64,000 nucleotides of DNA from an uncultured bacterium (lineage in GTDB: Bacteria; Bipolaricaulota; Bipolaricaulia; UBA7950; UBA9294): NCBI GenBank assembly GCA_903857865.1, contig CAIOGO010000008.1, forward strand, positions 1-64,000. The letters run 5' to 3'. The notes under the pieces were generated by a model. It worked only from the letters and a program-made list of their open reading frames with translations. It did no database searches and was not told the origin of the DNA. How positions within the stretch are numbered: the first letter of the stretch is position 1; every line of letters starts with the position of its first letter. Positions 8,807-17,974 of the stretch are shown piece by piece. The position numbers and the translations under genes were made by a program.

Positions 8807-9874
8807 ATGCAGAAGAAACGCGTCGACTTTCTCAAGCGCTTCATGACGACGGTGTGTCCGACCGGGTACGAAGAAGAGGCAGCCCGAGTCTGGCGAGAGG
8901 AAGCGGATCCGTTCGCCGACCGCACGTGGACCGACGTCAGCGGCAATGCGATCGCCGTCCTCAACGAGGACGCTCCGTTCCGCGTGATGATCGCTGGGCA
9001 CCTTGACGAGATCGGGTTTCTGATCACGTACGTGGACGACCATGGCTACCTCTCGTTCACCGGGCTCGGGGGTTGGGACATGGCCATCGTGCCGGGGCAG
9101 CGGGTGCGCATTCGCACGGCCAAGGGCCTCGTGCTCGGCGTCATCGGCCGGAAACCGATTCATCTCATGAAGGACGAGGACCGCAAGGTTCTCCCCAAAT
9201 TCGAAGACTTGTGGATCGACATCGGCGCCAAGGACAAGGCGGCGGCGCTAAAGCTCATATCCCTCGGAGACCCCGCAGTGATCGACTACGGCATCGAAGA
9301 GCTCCGCGACGGGATCATCGTGGGACGAGGCATCGATGACCGCATCGGCGCGTTCGTCGCGCTCGAGGCGCTCCGGCTGTTGAAGGAGAAGAACACCAAG
9401 CTCGGCGTCTACGCAGTGGCCACGGTTCAAGAGGAGATCGGGTGCCGTGGCGCCCAGACGAGCGGCTTTGGCATCGATCCGCAGGTGGGAATTGCCATTG
9501 ACGTCGGGTTTTGCACGGACTACCCGAGCATGGACGAAGCGAAGAAGAAGTGGGGCGAAGTCACGATGCGCGGCGGGCCGATCCTCACGAGAGGACCGAA
9601 CGCGAACCCCGTGCTATTCCGCCGCTTCATCGACGCGGCCGAGAAGAACAAGATCCCGTTCCAGGTGGAGCCGTACCCGAGGGGGACGGGGACGGACGGG
9701 AACGCGATCCAACTCGTGCGTGGAGGCGTTCCAACGGCCATTGTCTCCATTCCGAACCGCTACATGCACTCGCCGTGCGAGCTCGTGCATCTCGACGACG
9801 TGGAGAATGCGGCCAAGCTGATCGCTCTGACGGTCGCCGGAATGACGACGAAGACGAGCTTCATCCCTTCATAG
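8807..9874 (+). CDS. M42 family metallo-aminopeptidase (FrvX/YsdC-like)
   Basis: A 355-residue member of the tetrahedral aminopeptidase family, which removes N-terminal residues from short peptides using two metal ions. The ligand motifs are present in order: GHLDEIGF (His65, Asp67), GIDDRIG (Asp177-178), VQEEIG (Glu209-210), IDVGF and the C-terminal MHSPCE. Length is normal for the family. ATG 8807 follows GGGAGG; the open frame upstream of it is antisense to the regulator and is not coding. It is a monocistronic unit divergent from the dehydrogenase operon and closed by a strong terminator. It is cytoplasmic and could finish degradation of peptides imported by the ABC system at the window start (inference). 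Confidence 0.93.
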   Translation: MQKKRVDFLKRFMTTVCPTGYEEEAARVWREEADPFADRTWTDVSGNAIAVLNEDAPFRVMIAGHLDEIGFLITYVDDHGYLSFTGLGGWDMAIVPGQRVRIRTAKGLVLGVIGRKPIHLMKDEDRKVLPKFEDLWIDIGAKDKAAALKLISLGDPAVIDYGIEELRDGIIVGRGIDDRIGAFVALEALRLLKEKNTKLGVYAVATVQEEIGCRGAQTSGFGIDPQVGIAIDVGFCTDYPSMDEAKKKWGEVTMRGGPILTRGPNANPVLFRRFIDAAEKNKIPFQVEPYPRGTGTDGNAIQLVRGGVPTAIVSIPNRYMHSPCELVHLDDVENAAKLIALTVAGMTTKTSFIPS

Positions 9875-9901
9875 CAGCGAGCGACGAGGCAGACTGGTTC
9901 T

Positions 9902-9929
9902 GAAAGGCGGGCTCTTGCGCCCGCCTTTC
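9902..9929 (+). terminator. Rho-independent-type terminator after the M42 peptidase
   Basis: GAAAGGCGGGC (9902-9912) pairs with GCCCGCCTTTC (9919-9929) around a 6-base loop: an 11-bp perfect stem. The T run lies in the stem's 3' arm and is followed by CGTTCG, so the U tract is short. Confidence 0.75.
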
Positions 9930-9942
9930 GTTCGGGTATAGT
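9915..9942 (+). promoter_or_regulatory. Promoter of the thiamine (TPP riboswitch) operon
   Basis: TTGCGC (9915-9920), 16 bases, TATAGT (9937-9942). Transcription would start at about 9949, exactly where the riboswitch begins. The -35 lies inside the upstream terminator loop. Confidence 0.55.
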
Positions 9943-9950
9943 GATCCGTG

Positions 9951-10033
<83 letters not shown>

Positions 10034-10103
10034 CCGGAGCGGCTCTTGCCGCATCCACTCGACGCGCAGCATCTCCAAAGCCGGCTCCCACGAGGAGCGA
10101 TCC

Positions 10104-10754
10104 GTGGGTACTGTCCTCATTCTGGCGAACGGCGTCTGGGACGAACGTGCGGACGCGCGATCGATGGCCGAGCGCGCGGACTTCGTCATCGCCGCGGACG
10201 GCGGGTACACGAAGGCGCTCGCCGCGAGAGTCCCCGTGAACATGGTCGTTGGCGATCTCGACTCGCTCGACGACGCGTCCCTCCGAACCCTCGCAGGGTC
10301 GCCGGTGGAGGTACGACGGCATCCGGCAGACAAGGACTGGACGGATCTCGAGCTCGCGATCGACGAGGCATTGAGACGGACTCCGGAGAAGGTGACGATC
10401 CTTGGGGCCCTGGGAAGCCGCATCGATCACACCCTAACAAACGTCCATCTCCTCGAGCGCGGCCTTGACGCTAACGTCCCGATCGAGCTGGAAAGCGGAG
10501 CGGAGTCCGTGTCGCTCGTCACGGGCCGCCGCGAGCTGGTCGAGGCGTGCATCGGCGACCGCGTCTCGCTCGTGCCCCTTTCGGAGTCCGTCCGGGTGTC
10601 GACAACCGGCCTGCGCTTCGCTCTCTACGAGGATGTGCTCTATCGAGCGGCCTCCCGCGGCGTGTCGAACCTTGTCGACGACATCCCGGCCGTCGTGAGC
10701 GTCTCCAGCGGCCGTCTCCTCGTCATCCACGCTCGGACGGGGGCACGGACGTGA
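10104..10754 (+). CDS. thiN: Thiamine pyrophosphokinase
   Basis: A 216-residue enzyme that transfers pyrophosphate from ATP to thiamine to make TPP. The catalytic N-terminal domain shows FVIAADGGYTKAL, VGDLDSLDD and a DKDWTDLELAI motif (the D-x-TD segment binding ATP/Mg), then the substrate segment LGALGSRIDHTLTNVHLL; a C-terminal beta domain follows. GTG 10104 is preferred because GAGGAG lies upstream and the in-frame ATG at 10017 is inside the riboswitch. It is first in a five-gene overlapping operon and is controlled by the TPP riboswitch. It implies that the cell salvages thiamine or makes it from imported precursors. Confidence 0.93.
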   Translation: MGTVLILANGVWDERADARSMAERADFVIAADGGYTKALAARVPVNMVVGDLDSLDDASLRTLAGSPVEVRRHPADKDWTDLELAIDEALRRTPEKVTILGALGSRIDHTLTNVHLLERGLDANVPIELESGAESVSLVTGRRELVEACIGDRVSLVPLSESVRVSTTGLRFALYEDVLYRAASRGVSNLVDDIPAVVSVSSGRLLVIHARTGART

Positions 10755-11524
10755 CGCGCAGGGCGATCGCCCGCCTCCCGTGGTTCTGGGGCACGGTGGG
10801 CGTCGTCGGACTGGTCGCTGTGTGGCAGCTGGTGTGCACGCTCTTCGCTGTCCCCGCCTATTTGCTGCCCTCGCCGTGGGGCACGCTGGCCGCGTTGTGG
10901 GCCGATGCGGCGGTCCTCGGCCCGCACCTCGCGACGACGGCCATCGAGGCCTTCTCTGGACTCGCGCTCGCCGTGGTGTTCGGAGTTGCCGTGGCGGTCG
11001 CGATGAGCGCATCCCGCCCGTCGCGCGACCTCCTCTATCCGCCGCTCGTCCTGTCGCAGGCCGTCCCGCTCATCGCAGTGGCTCCGCTGGTCCTCATCTG
11101 GTTCGGCCTCGGGCCGTCGGCCAAGGTCCTGATTGTCGCGTTCGTGTGCTTCTTCCCGATTACCGTCAATGCCTACGAGGGGTTCCGAACCGTCGACCCG
11201 CTGTACCTCGAGCTCTTGCGCACGCTCGGAGCGCGACGGCGCGATGTCTATCGGCATCTCTACCTGCCGGCGACCCTGCCCGGCATTCTCGCCGGGCTGC
11301 GCGTCGGTGCGACGTACAGCGTCCTCGGAGCCGTGGTGGGGAAGTGGCTTGGCGGATCTCGCGGGCTTGGCGTCTACATGACCCGCGCGTTGCAGTCGTT
11401 TCGGACGGATCGACTGTTTGCCGCGATCTTGATCGTCATGTTCATGAGTCTCGCCATGTTCAAACTCGTCGACGGGGTCGGCGGAAGGCTCACCCCGTGG
11501 CTTCGAAGGAGGCAACGTGCGTAG
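10751..11524 (+). CDS. ABC transporter permease, thiamine-precursor (ThiX-like)
   Basis: A 257-residue inner-membrane permease with about six hydrophobic segments and the cytoplasmic EAA loop (LELLRTLGARRRDVYRHLYLPATLPGILAGL) that contacts the ATPase. It belongs to the SsuC/TauC/ThiX branch. GTG 10751 overlaps the thiN stop (GTGA), giving translational coupling; it ends inside the start of the binding-protein gene. Riboswitch control and its neighbours point to uptake of a thiamine precursor such as hydroxymethylpyrimidine or a formylaminopyrimidine. Confidence 0.9.
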   Translation: MTRRAIARLPWFWGTVGVVGLVAVWQLVCTLFAVPAYLLPSPWGTLAALWADAAVLGPHLATTAIEAFSGLALAVVFGVAVAVAMSASRPSRDLLYPPLVLSQAVPLIAVAPLVLIWFGLGPSAKVLIVAFVCFFPITVNAYEGFRTVDPLYLELLRTLGARRRDVYRHLYLPATLPGILAGLRVGATYSVLGAVVGKWLGGSRGLGVYMTRALQSFRTDRLFAAILIVMFMSLAMFKLVDGVGGRLTPWLRRRQRA

Positions 11525-12488
11525 AACGCTCGCAGTGGCCGCGGCCCTCCTCTTCGCGTCGTGGGCGGCGGCAGGCACGACGGTCGTCCGGATCGCGCTC
11601 GACTGGACGCCGAACACCAACCACACCGGTCTCTTCGCCGCCATCGACCTTGGCTACTTCGCAGACGAAGGTCTGGAGGTCGAGGTTCTGGAGCCGAGTC
11701 CCGTGGTCTCTCTGCAGCTCGCGGCGAGCGGCCGCGCGGACTTCGCCGTGTCGAGCCAGGAGTACGTGACCATGGCTCGCGCCGAGAACCTTCCGATCGT
11801 GTCGATCGCCGCCCTCTTCCCGCACAACACGTCGGGCTTCGCCGCGCTCTCCACGGCCGGTATTGCGTCCCCCGTTGACTTCGCCGGGCACCGCTACGGC
11901 GGCTGGGGCAGCGATCTCGAGGCGGTGATGGTGGCCACCGTCATGGAGAACGTGGGCGCGGACCCGTCACAGGTCGAGTTCGTCAACATGGGGACCCTCG
12001 ACTTTGCGACGGCGGCCCAAGCGAGGCTCGCCGACTTCTTCTGGATCTACTACGGCTGGGAGGGTGTGCACGCCGAGCTCCTCGGACTTGATTTCGCCTA
12101 CCTCCCGCTCGTCGACCTCGACACTGTGCTCGACTACTACACGCCCGTCGTCGTGGCGCGCGAGACCATGATCGCCGAGGCACCGGAGACGATCCGCCGC
12201 TTCTCTCGCGCCCTTGCCCGCGGCTACGTCTACGCTGCGAACTTCCCCGACGCGGCCGCCGAGATCCTCCTGCACCATGCGCCGGAACTCGATCGGGACC
12301 TCGTGCTCGCGTCGCAACGCTGGCTCGCCGGGCAGAGCGAAAAGACGCTCGAGTTGTGGGGTCGGCAGGACGCCGAGGTTTGGCGGCGGTTCGCGGAGTG
12401 GTCGCTCATCCATGGGCTCATGCGCCGCGCCATCGACTCGGACGCCGCGTTCACGAATGCGTTCCTTCCGGGAGGGTCTTCCACGTGA
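11517..12488 (+). CDS. ABC transporter substrate-binding protein, NMT1/THI5-like (ThiY-like)
   Basis: A 323-residue periplasmic binding protein with a signal peptide (MRRTLAVAAALLFASWAAAG). The mature N-terminus carries the NMT1/THI5 hallmark LDWTPNTNHTGLFAA, followed by the ASGRADFAVSSQEY segment. Proteins with this signature bind pyrimidine moieties of thiamine (for example N-formyl-4-amino-5-aminomethyl-2-methylpyrimidine). A GTG start overlaps the permease 3' end by 8 bases, and its stop overlaps the ATPase GTG (GTGA). The ligand is inferred from family plus riboswitch. Confidence 0.92.
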   Translation: MRRTLAVAAALLFASWAAAGTTVVRIALDWTPNTNHTGLFAAIDLGYFADEGLEVEVLEPSPVVSLQLAASGRADFAVSSQEYVTMARAENLPIVSIAALFPHNTSGFAALSTAGIASPVDFAGHRYGGWGSDLEAVMVATVMENVGADPSQVEFVNMGTLDFATAAQARLADFFWIYYGWEGVHAELLGLDFAYLPLVDLDTVLDYYTPVVVARETMIAEAPETIRRFSRALARGYVYAANFPDAAAEILLHHAPELDRDLVLASQRWLAGQSEKTLELWGRQDAEVWRRFAEWSLIHGLMRRAIDSDAAFTNAFLPGGSST

Positions 12489-13213
12489 GCGTCATCTCGG
12501 CGTGGCACCTCGCGAAGCGGTTCGGCGATCTCGCCGTCCTCGCCGACGTGAGCCTGGCGGTCGCTCGGCGGGATGTCGTCGGCCTCCTTGGTCCCTCGGG
12601 ATGCGGGAAGACGACGCTCTTGCGCATCCTGCTGGGTCTCGAGACCTACGACAGCGGCGAACTCTCCGCTCCTCCCCTGCATCGCGCCGGTTATCTGCCT
12701 CAGGACGCGCTCCTGTTGCCTTGGAAGACGGTCCTCGGCAACGCCGAGCTTCCCCTGCAGATCCAGGGAGTCCCCGCGGCGGAGCGGCGAAGGCGCGTTC
12801 GCGACGCACTGCCCGACTTCGGGCTCGAGGAGTTCGCGAGTCTGTACCCGCATGAAATGTCGGGCGGCATGAGGCAGCGGGCCGCCCTCCTGCGTGCTGT
12901 CCTCACGGGCAGCGAAGTGCTTGTGCTGGACGAGCCGTTCGGGGCGCTGGACACGCTCACTCGCCACCGACTTCAGGACTGGCTTGCGGATCTCACGGAA
13001 CGGCTCGATCGGACGGTCCTGTTCGTGACGCACGATCTGGAGGAGGCCGTTGTGCTCTCCCATCGGGTGGTTGCTCTCTCGGCGCGCCCAGCCGTGGTCC
13101 TGGGCGAGGAGTCGGTGGATCTCACGCTTGCCGCGAGGCGCGAGCGACTCGGGCGGGAGTTCCTTGCCGCCCGAGACCGGCTGCTCGCGCTCCTCGAGAG
13201 GGCGGATGCGTGA
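12485..13213 (+). CDS. ABC transporter ATP-binding protein, thiamine-precursor (ThiZ-like)
   Basis: A 242-residue nucleotide-binding subunit with Walker A GPSGCGKT (36-43), Q-loop YLPQDALLLPW, signature MSGGMRQR, Walker B VLVLDEPFGALD and switch His in FVTHDLEEA. This is the SsuB/TauB/ThiZ pattern. It completes the riboswitch-controlled pyrimidine transporter; start and stop codons overlap both neighbours. Confidence 0.92.
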   Translation: MSVISAWHLAKRFGDLAVLADVSLAVARRDVVGLLGPSGCGKTTLLRILLGLETYDSGELSAPPLHRAGYLPQDALLLPWKTVLGNAELPLQIQGVPAAERRRRVRDALPDFGLEEFASLYPHEMSGGMRQRAALLRAVLTGSEVLVLDEPFGALDTLTRHRLQDWLADLTERLDRTVLFVTHDLEEAVVLSHRVVALSARPAVVLGEESVDLTLAARRERLGREFLAARDRLLALLERADA

Positions 13214-13872
13214 CGGGAACGAACCCGTTTGAGACGCTGGCCGGCGCGTACGACGCGTGGTTCGACGCGCACCCCCAGGTCTTCGAATCGGAACTCGAGG
13301 CAGTCCGCGCTGTCCTTCCCGAGAGGACGGGCGCGTGGGTTGAGATCGGAGTGGGGACGGGACGCTTCGCGTCGCGTCTAGGAATCGAGACGGGGATTGA
13401 GCCTGCAGCCTCCATGGGCGCACTCGCACGCCAGCGAGGCGTTCGCGTTCTCGAGGGCACGGCCGAGGATGTTCCTCTTGAAGGCTCGAGCGTGCAGGCC
13501 GCGTTCCTCATCACAACTCTGTGCTTTGTCCGCGACGTCGGCCGGACGTTCTCCGAGATTCGCCGCATCCTCGTGCAGGGCGGCGTGGTCGTGGTTGCCT
13601 TCTTGCCGCGCGGGAGCACCCTCGGCCGCAGGATTCTAGAGGACGGCGGGGGCGACCCGTTCTTTCGTGAGGCCCGTCTCCTCTCCACGGTCGAGGTTCT
13701 CGCCGCGATGGCGCGCGCCGGCCTTCGCGTCGAGCGGATCGTACAGACCGTAACGGATCCTTCCGGTGTGGAGAGGGTCGAGGCGCCATCCGCCGGGTTC
13801 GACCGCGGATCTTTCGTCGTGATCCGCGGCTCCGTGCCGACGAGACGTACGAAGGAGTCCACGCAATCTTGA
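13210..13872 (+). CDS. SAM-dependent methyltransferase, class I
   Basis: A 220-residue Rossmann-fold methyltransferase: motif I VEIGVGTGRFASRLG (about residues 45-59), an acidic turn (IETGIEPA), motif II region LEGTAEDVPLEGSSVQAAFLITTLCFV and the post-II strand GGVVVVAFLP. This is close to UbiE/Methyltransf_11. GTG 13210 overlaps the ThiZ stop, so it is the last gene of the TPP-riboswitch operon. No thiamine-pathway step requiring such an enzyme is known to me, so its role there is open. Confidence 0.85.
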   Translation: MTGTNPFETLAGAYDAWFDAHPQVFESELEAVRAVLPERTGAWVEIGVGTGRFASRLGIETGIEPAASMGALARQRGVRVLEGTAEDVPLEGSSVQAAFLITTLCFVRDVGRTFSEIRRILVQGGVVVVAFLPRGSTLGRRILEDGGGDPFFREARLLSTVEVLAAMARAGLRVERIVQTVTDPSGVERVEAPSAGFDRGSFVVIRGSVPTRRTKESTQS

Positions 13873-13905
13873 CAGGAGGAACCCGTCCTTCGTAGGATCT
13901 TTGCC

Positions 13906-14796
13906 ATGAACGGCGAGAAGTACTTTCTGATCGTCAACTTGATCGCCGGACAAGGCCGCTGCAAGGCGGCCTTTCCTAAGGTCAAGGCGGCTTTCGAGCG
14001 GCGGCACATCGCGTACGACCTCCACTACACGAACGAGCCGATGGAGGCCGTCGACGTGGCCAAGATGGGCATCGAGGCGGGCTTCACGCGCATCATCGCA
14101 ATGGGTGGCGACGGAACGGTCAACGAGGTCGCCAACGGGCTCCTCGGCTCGAGCGCCGCGCTCGGCGTCATTCCCGCCGGCACGGGAAATGACTTCGGTC
14201 GCATGATGGGTATTCCATCCGACCCTGTTGATGCCGTGCGAATGCTGCCGCAGGGCGTCGAGAGGATGATTGACGTCGGGCGTGTTGCCGACGGTCGCTA
14301 CTTCGTGAACGGCCTTGGGATCGGGATCGATGCGCAAGTCGCGCGCGATGTCCTGGCCATGGAGCGGCTGCGGGGCGCGCCGGCCTACATCTACGCCGCA
14401 GTCAAGGAAGTCTTCCGATTTGAGGCGTTTCCCGTGCGGCTCGAGGGCCAAGGGATCGCCGAGGACTTGCGGTGCATCTCCCTCGGCGTCGCGAACGGCA
14501 GGTACTGCGGTGGAGGCTTCATGCTCGCGCCGCGTGCGACGGTAGACGACGGGCTCATCGATGTCGCGGCGATCGGCGACTTCCCGAAGGTAGAGCGGTT
14601 GTTCCGGCTCCCCCAAGCGCGTGCAGGGAAGCACCTCAAGCTGTCGCAGGTTCGCTACGTCCAGGTCCCTCGCATTACCCTCTCGTCGGAGGCCAAGCTG
14701 ATCGCCCACATGGATGGGGAACCGTACGAGGTGCCGCGAGGAGCGTTCTCGGTGGGCGTCGTCCCGAAGGCGTTGCGCGTCCTCGTGCCCGCCTAG
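13906..14796 (+). CDS. Diacylglycerol/lipid kinase family protein (YegS/DagK-like)
   Basis: A 296-residue kinase with the DAGK catalytic signature: NLIAGQGRCKAAF near the N-terminus, the nucleotide-binding loop AMGGDGTVNEVANGL and the substrate-side motif GVIPAGTGNDFGR. A C-terminal beta-sandwich includes GIGIDAQVA. Enzymes of this family phosphorylate diacylglycerol or related lipids at the membrane. Its stop overlaps the mutL stop in CTAG (convergent genes). Lipid specificity is not determinable. Confidence 0.9.
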   Translation: MNGEKYFLIVNLIAGQGRCKAAFPKVKAAFERRHIAYDLHYTNEPMEAVDVAKMGIEAGFTRIIAMGGDGTVNEVANGLLGSSAALGVIPAGTGNDFGRMMGIPSDPVDAVRMLPQGVERMIDVGRVADGRYFVNGLGIGIDAQVARDVLAMERLRGAPAYIYAAVKEVFRFEAFPVRLEGQGIAEDLRCISLGVANGRYCGGGFMLAPRATVDDGLIDVAAIGDFPKVERLFRLPQARAGKHLKLSQVRYVQVPRITLSSEAKLIAHMDGEPYEVPRGAFSVGVVPKALRVLVPA

Positions 14797-16538
14797 CGTC
14801 GCCCGAACTTCCGGTCCAGTTCGCCGCGATCGAGCGCGAACACGATCGGCCGCCCGTGGGGACAGCTGTAGGGGTTCTCCTGGAGCATCAGTTGATCGAC
14901 GAGAGCCTGGGACTCCACGAGCGGGACGCGATCTCCCGCCTTGATCGATGCCGCGCAGGCGAGTTCGCGCAGGATGCTCTCGAACAGCGCGTCCTCGAGG
15001 CTCCCTTCGTCCCGCAAGACGTCGACGAGCGCCTCGACCACGGTCTGGAAGCCGCGCGGCGTTTGTTCGTCGGCCAGCATCTGCGGGTACTCGCGCAGGA
15101 GGAACGTCCCGCCGCCGAATTCCTCAAGAACAACGCCAACTTGGGCAAGCTTCGCCAGCCCGGCACCGAGAATCCCCGCCGACTCGAAGGGCAGCTCGAT
15201 CCGTGCGGGGAGCAAGAACAGCTGGCGGACGATGCCGGCCCCCTTGGACTCGCGCCGCAGCCGCTCGTAGAGGATCCGCTCGTGCGCGATATGTTGATCG
15301 ACGATTTCCAGTCCCGCGCCGGTCTCGACCAAGAGATACGTATCGTGCAGCTGGCCGATCACGCGGCGCCCGGACGCAAGGCTCACTTTTCCCGGCTCTC
15401 GCGACGCATGGGCGGTGGAAAGAGAGATCGGCAAATCGAGCGACAGCGAGTGCGCTGACGCGAAGTCCCGCAGGATCCTGGGCTCTTGACCGAGTGGACC
15501 TTGAGCGTCGAGGGCGTCGGCCGCGCCGGCGAGCGGAATCCGGCCGATCATGCTCGGAGAGGCGAGCGCCTGCTGCAGCGAGGCGGCGACCGCGTCCTGC
15601 ACTTCGCGTGAGTTGGCGAATCGAACCTCCTCTTTTCGAGGGTGGACGTTGACGTCCACTTGTTCTGGCGGGAGATCGACGCAAAGCACAGCGATGGGAA
15701 AGCTGCCGGCGCGGAGGATGCCGCTGTACGCACCAGAGAGGATGTAGCCAAGTCCGCGATCGATAACGGACCGCCCGTTGACGACGAACAACTGGTCGCG
15801 CCGATTGCCTCTCTTGACGTCGCGGTGACTGATGCACCCCGAGACGTGGATCGCGCCACGTCGGCCATCGAGTGGGATCATGCCTCGGGCCACTTCCGCC
15901 CCATACACTTGGCCGACACGCTCGAGCAAGGTTCTCACGGGAGGCGCGGTGAACACTTCGCGGCCGTCGTGGAGGAGGGCGAACCCGACCCGCGGCGACA
16001 TGAGAGCGAACCGTTGCACCAGGCGGTTGATGTGCAGCGCTTCCGTGCGCGCTGTTCCCATGAACTTGGCCCGCGCGGGCAGATTGAAGAAAAGATCCCT
16101 CACTTCTACGGACGTCCCCGGCCCGCGAGAGTCGTCCTCCGGCTCCGAGGCGCGGCCGGGCAGGAGGGCCAATCCATACGCTTCCTCGTCGCCTGCCGCG
16201 CGGGAGACCAAGCGAACGTGCGCGACGGCGGCGATGCTTGCCAAGGCCTCTCCCCGGAAGCCCAGCGTGCGCAGAGCTCCCAGATCCTCGACGCTTCGGA
16301 TCTTGCTCGTCGCGTGCCGCTCGCCGCACAGCCGCAGATCTGCGACCGTCATTCCGCTGCCATCGTCGCGCACGACGATCTCGGAGAGCCCGCCGTCGCG
16401 GATCTCGATCTCGATTCGCGCACTCCCCGCGTCGATGGCATTCTCGACGAGTTCCTTCACGACGGAGACCGGACGGTCGATGACCTCCCCGGCGGCGATC
16501 TTCTGGCTAAGCTCTTCCGCGAGACGCTGGATCGGCAT
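14793..16538 (-). CDS. mutL: DNA mismatch repair protein MutL with C-terminal endonuclease motif
   Basis: A 581-residue GHKL ATPase. N-terminal motifs are ELVENAIDAGS, DDGSGM, GFRGEALASIA and the loop NLPARAKFM. After a linker, the dimerisation/endonuclease domain contains DQHIAHERILYE, matching DQHA-x2-E-x4-E with Ile for Ala, and near the end the zinc-site motif CPHGRP. This identifies the nicking type of MutL found in bacteria lacking MutH. It works with MutS, which is not in the window. Length and the start MPIQRLAEELSQKIAAGEV are standard. Confidence 0.95.
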   Translation of the reverse strand: MPIQRLAEELSQKIAAGEVIDRPVSVVKELVENAIDAGSARIEIEIRDGGLSEIVVRDDGSGMTVADLRLCGERHATSKIRSVEDLGALRTLGFRGEALASIAAVAHVRLVSRAAGDEEAYGLALLPGRASEPEDDSRGPGTSVEVRDLFFNLPARAKFMGTARTEALHINRLVQRFALMSPRVGFALLHDGREVFTAPPVRTLLERVGQVYGAEVARGMIPLDGRRGAIHVSGCISHRDVKRGNRRDQLFVVNGRSVIDRGLGYILSGAYSGILRAGSFPIAVLCVDLPPEQVDVNVHPRKEEVRFANSREVQDAVAASLQQALASPSMIGRIPLAGAADALDAQGPLGQEPRILRDFASAHSLSLDLPISLSTAHASREPGKVSLASGRRVIGQLHDTYLLVETGAGLEIVDQHIAHERILYERLRRESKGAGIVRQLFLLPARIELPFESAGILGAGLAKLAQVGVVLEEFGGGTFLLREYPQMLADEQTPRGFQTVVEALVDVLRDEGSLEDALFESILRELACAASIKAGDRVPLVESQALVDQLMLQENPYSCPHGRPIVFALDRGELDRKFGRR

Positions 16539-16582
16539 GGGGCAAGGCTACCCCATCGCCTCATGCCCAACAATCGGCGCGC

Positions 16583-16611
16583 TTGGCCGGCGCCGGCTGT
16601 CCGGCTATCGT
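16583..16611 (+). promoter_or_regulatory. Promoter for the HTH-HD gene pair, probably leaderless
   Basis: TTGGCC (16583-16588), 17 bases, TATCGT (16606-16611). The ATG at 16618 lies 6 bases after the -10 box and has no ribosome binding site, as expected for a leaderless transcript. Confidence 0.5.
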
Positions 16612-16617
16612 AGTCTC

Positions 16618-17076
16618 ATGCACACGGTCAGCAGTCTCCGCAAGGCACTCGGCCTGACGACGACGAACCAGGTCCGCAACCGCATCGAGGCCGTTCGGGA
16701 CGTTCTCGAGCCCCATCTGAGGCGGGGTCCCAACAATCAGATCCTGCTTTCGGACGACGGTCTCGCCGTGTTGCGCCAGGTGCAGGAATTGTACGATTCT
16801 GGGTTAACGATGACGGAGGCGAGCGACGTCGTACGAGCTACGGCTCTATATCAGCAGCCTCCAGCAACGAAAGTATCGCCCGGTTTGGCGCAACACCTGA
16901 CGATGCCGGGCGAAGGCGGAGGCGCCCCTATGCGTATTCTGCAGGATGAGGTTCGCTTCCTGCGCAACCGGCTTGCCGAACTTGAGGGCGGCCTCGTGCG
17001 CTCGGCTTCGCCCGCGTCGGGTCCAGAGGAGACGCTCTGGTGGATGCCCCTGCGGGAGGATCTCGATGGCGCTTAA
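16618..17076 (+). CDS. MerR-like helix-turn-helix DNA-binding protein
   Basis: A 152-residue protein. Residues 1-65 resemble a winged helix-turn-helix of the MerR/HTH_17 type (SSLRKALGLTTTNQVRNRIEAVRDVLEPHLRRGPNNQILLSDDGLAVLRQVQELYDSGLTMTEA); a short coiled coil near the C-terminus (ILQDEVRFLRNRLAELEGGL) probably mediates dimerisation. There is no effector domain. It overlaps the HD hydrolase gene by 11 bases, so the two are co-expressed. Targets are unknown. Confidence 0.75.
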   Translation: MHTVSSLRKALGLTTTNQVRNRIEAVRDVLEPHLRRGPNNQILLSDDGLAVLRQVQELYDSGLTMTEASDVVRATALYQQPPATKVSPGLAQHLTMPGEGGGAPMRILQDEVRFLRNRLAELEGGLVRSASPASGPEETLWWMPLREDLDGA

Positions 17077-17839
17077 CCTGCCTGTCCGCGGCAATGCAAA
17101 ACTCCAGCAGCTCCTCGAACGCATCAATGCGTCCGAGACGCTCCAGGCCTACTGGGAGGCCTCGAACATCACGGCCATCGGCAGACTCCGGATCAACGAT
17201 CACGGTCCGGTCCACATCAAGATCATGACCAACATCGCGCTCAAGCTCCTTCGCCTCCTCGCGGACGCGCAGGTAACGCCGAGCGTCGTCGCGGACTACG
17301 CCCTCGAGCCCGAGGACGCCGAGGTCGTCGTCGTCCTGGCCTCATGTCTTCACGATGTCGGGCACGCCATCCACCGCCGCGATCACGAGGAACTCTCCGT
17401 GGTCCTCGCCGCGCCGCTCATCGACAACTTTCTCGCCGGCCTGTATGACGAGCGCACGGGGACGCTCATCAAGGCGGAGACGCTTCACGCTGTCCTGACG
17501 CACCAGCGCGACATCCCGCCGCTCACGCTGGAGGCCGGTGTCGTCAAAGTGGCCGACGCGCTCGACATGGAGGCCGGACGCGCACGCATCCCGTTCACGA
17601 CCGGTGGACCGACCATCCACTCCGTGTCCGCCATGGCCATCCGGAAAGTCCGCCTCTCGGCCGGCGAGAAGAAACCGATTCGCATCGCCATCCAGATGAC
17701 GAACTCCGCCGGTATCTATCAGCTCGACAATCTGCTTCGCGAGAAGCTGAAGAACTCGACGCTCGCTCCCTACGTCGAGGTGATCGCGGAGATCGCCGGC
17801 GAAGAAGAGCGCATCGTCGAGCACTACTCGATCGAGTAA
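17066..17839 (+). CDS. HD-domain metal-dependent phosphohydrolase
   Basis: A 257-residue protein with a recognisable HD domain: NDHGPVHIKIM (first His), CLHDVGHAIHRRDHEE (the HD pair plus further His) and a late VKVADALDMEAGRAR (final Asp). Such proteins hydrolyse nucleotides or phosphomonoesters. ATG 17066 follows GGGAGGA and lies inside the 3' end of the HTH gene. Substrate unknown. Archaeal and thermophile proteins with the same layout exist, which fits a deep-branching host (inference). Confidence 0.85.
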   Translation: MALNLPVRGNAKLQQLLERINASETLQAYWEASNITAIGRLRINDHGPVHIKIMTNIALKLLRLLADAQVTPSVVADYALEPEDAEVVVVLASCLHDVGHAIHRRDHEELSVVLAAPLIDNFLAGLYDERTGTLIKAETLHAVLTHQRDIPPLTLEAGVVKVADALDMEAGRARIPFTTGGPTIHSVSAMAIRKVRLSAGEKKPIRIAIQMTNSAGIYQLDNLLREKLKNSTLAPYVEVIAEIAGEEERIVEHYSIE

Positions 17840-17974
17840 GACGGCCCTAGGGTCGCCTCGGGCGGGTGGAGCGGGCCCCGGGAGGGCCGCGGCGTGATCG
17901 CGCGTCGGGGCGCGGGCGGCACTAGGCTCACGAAGTGCCCAACGGGACGGCGTTCTCGTTCGCTTGGATGTCTC

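Noticed and set aside
10640-11644. Minus-strand frame of 334 codons opposite the thiamine transporter genes
   Set aside because: Composition is Arg/Glu/His-rich as in high-GC shadow frames, and the plus strand carries clear permease and binding-protein motifs.
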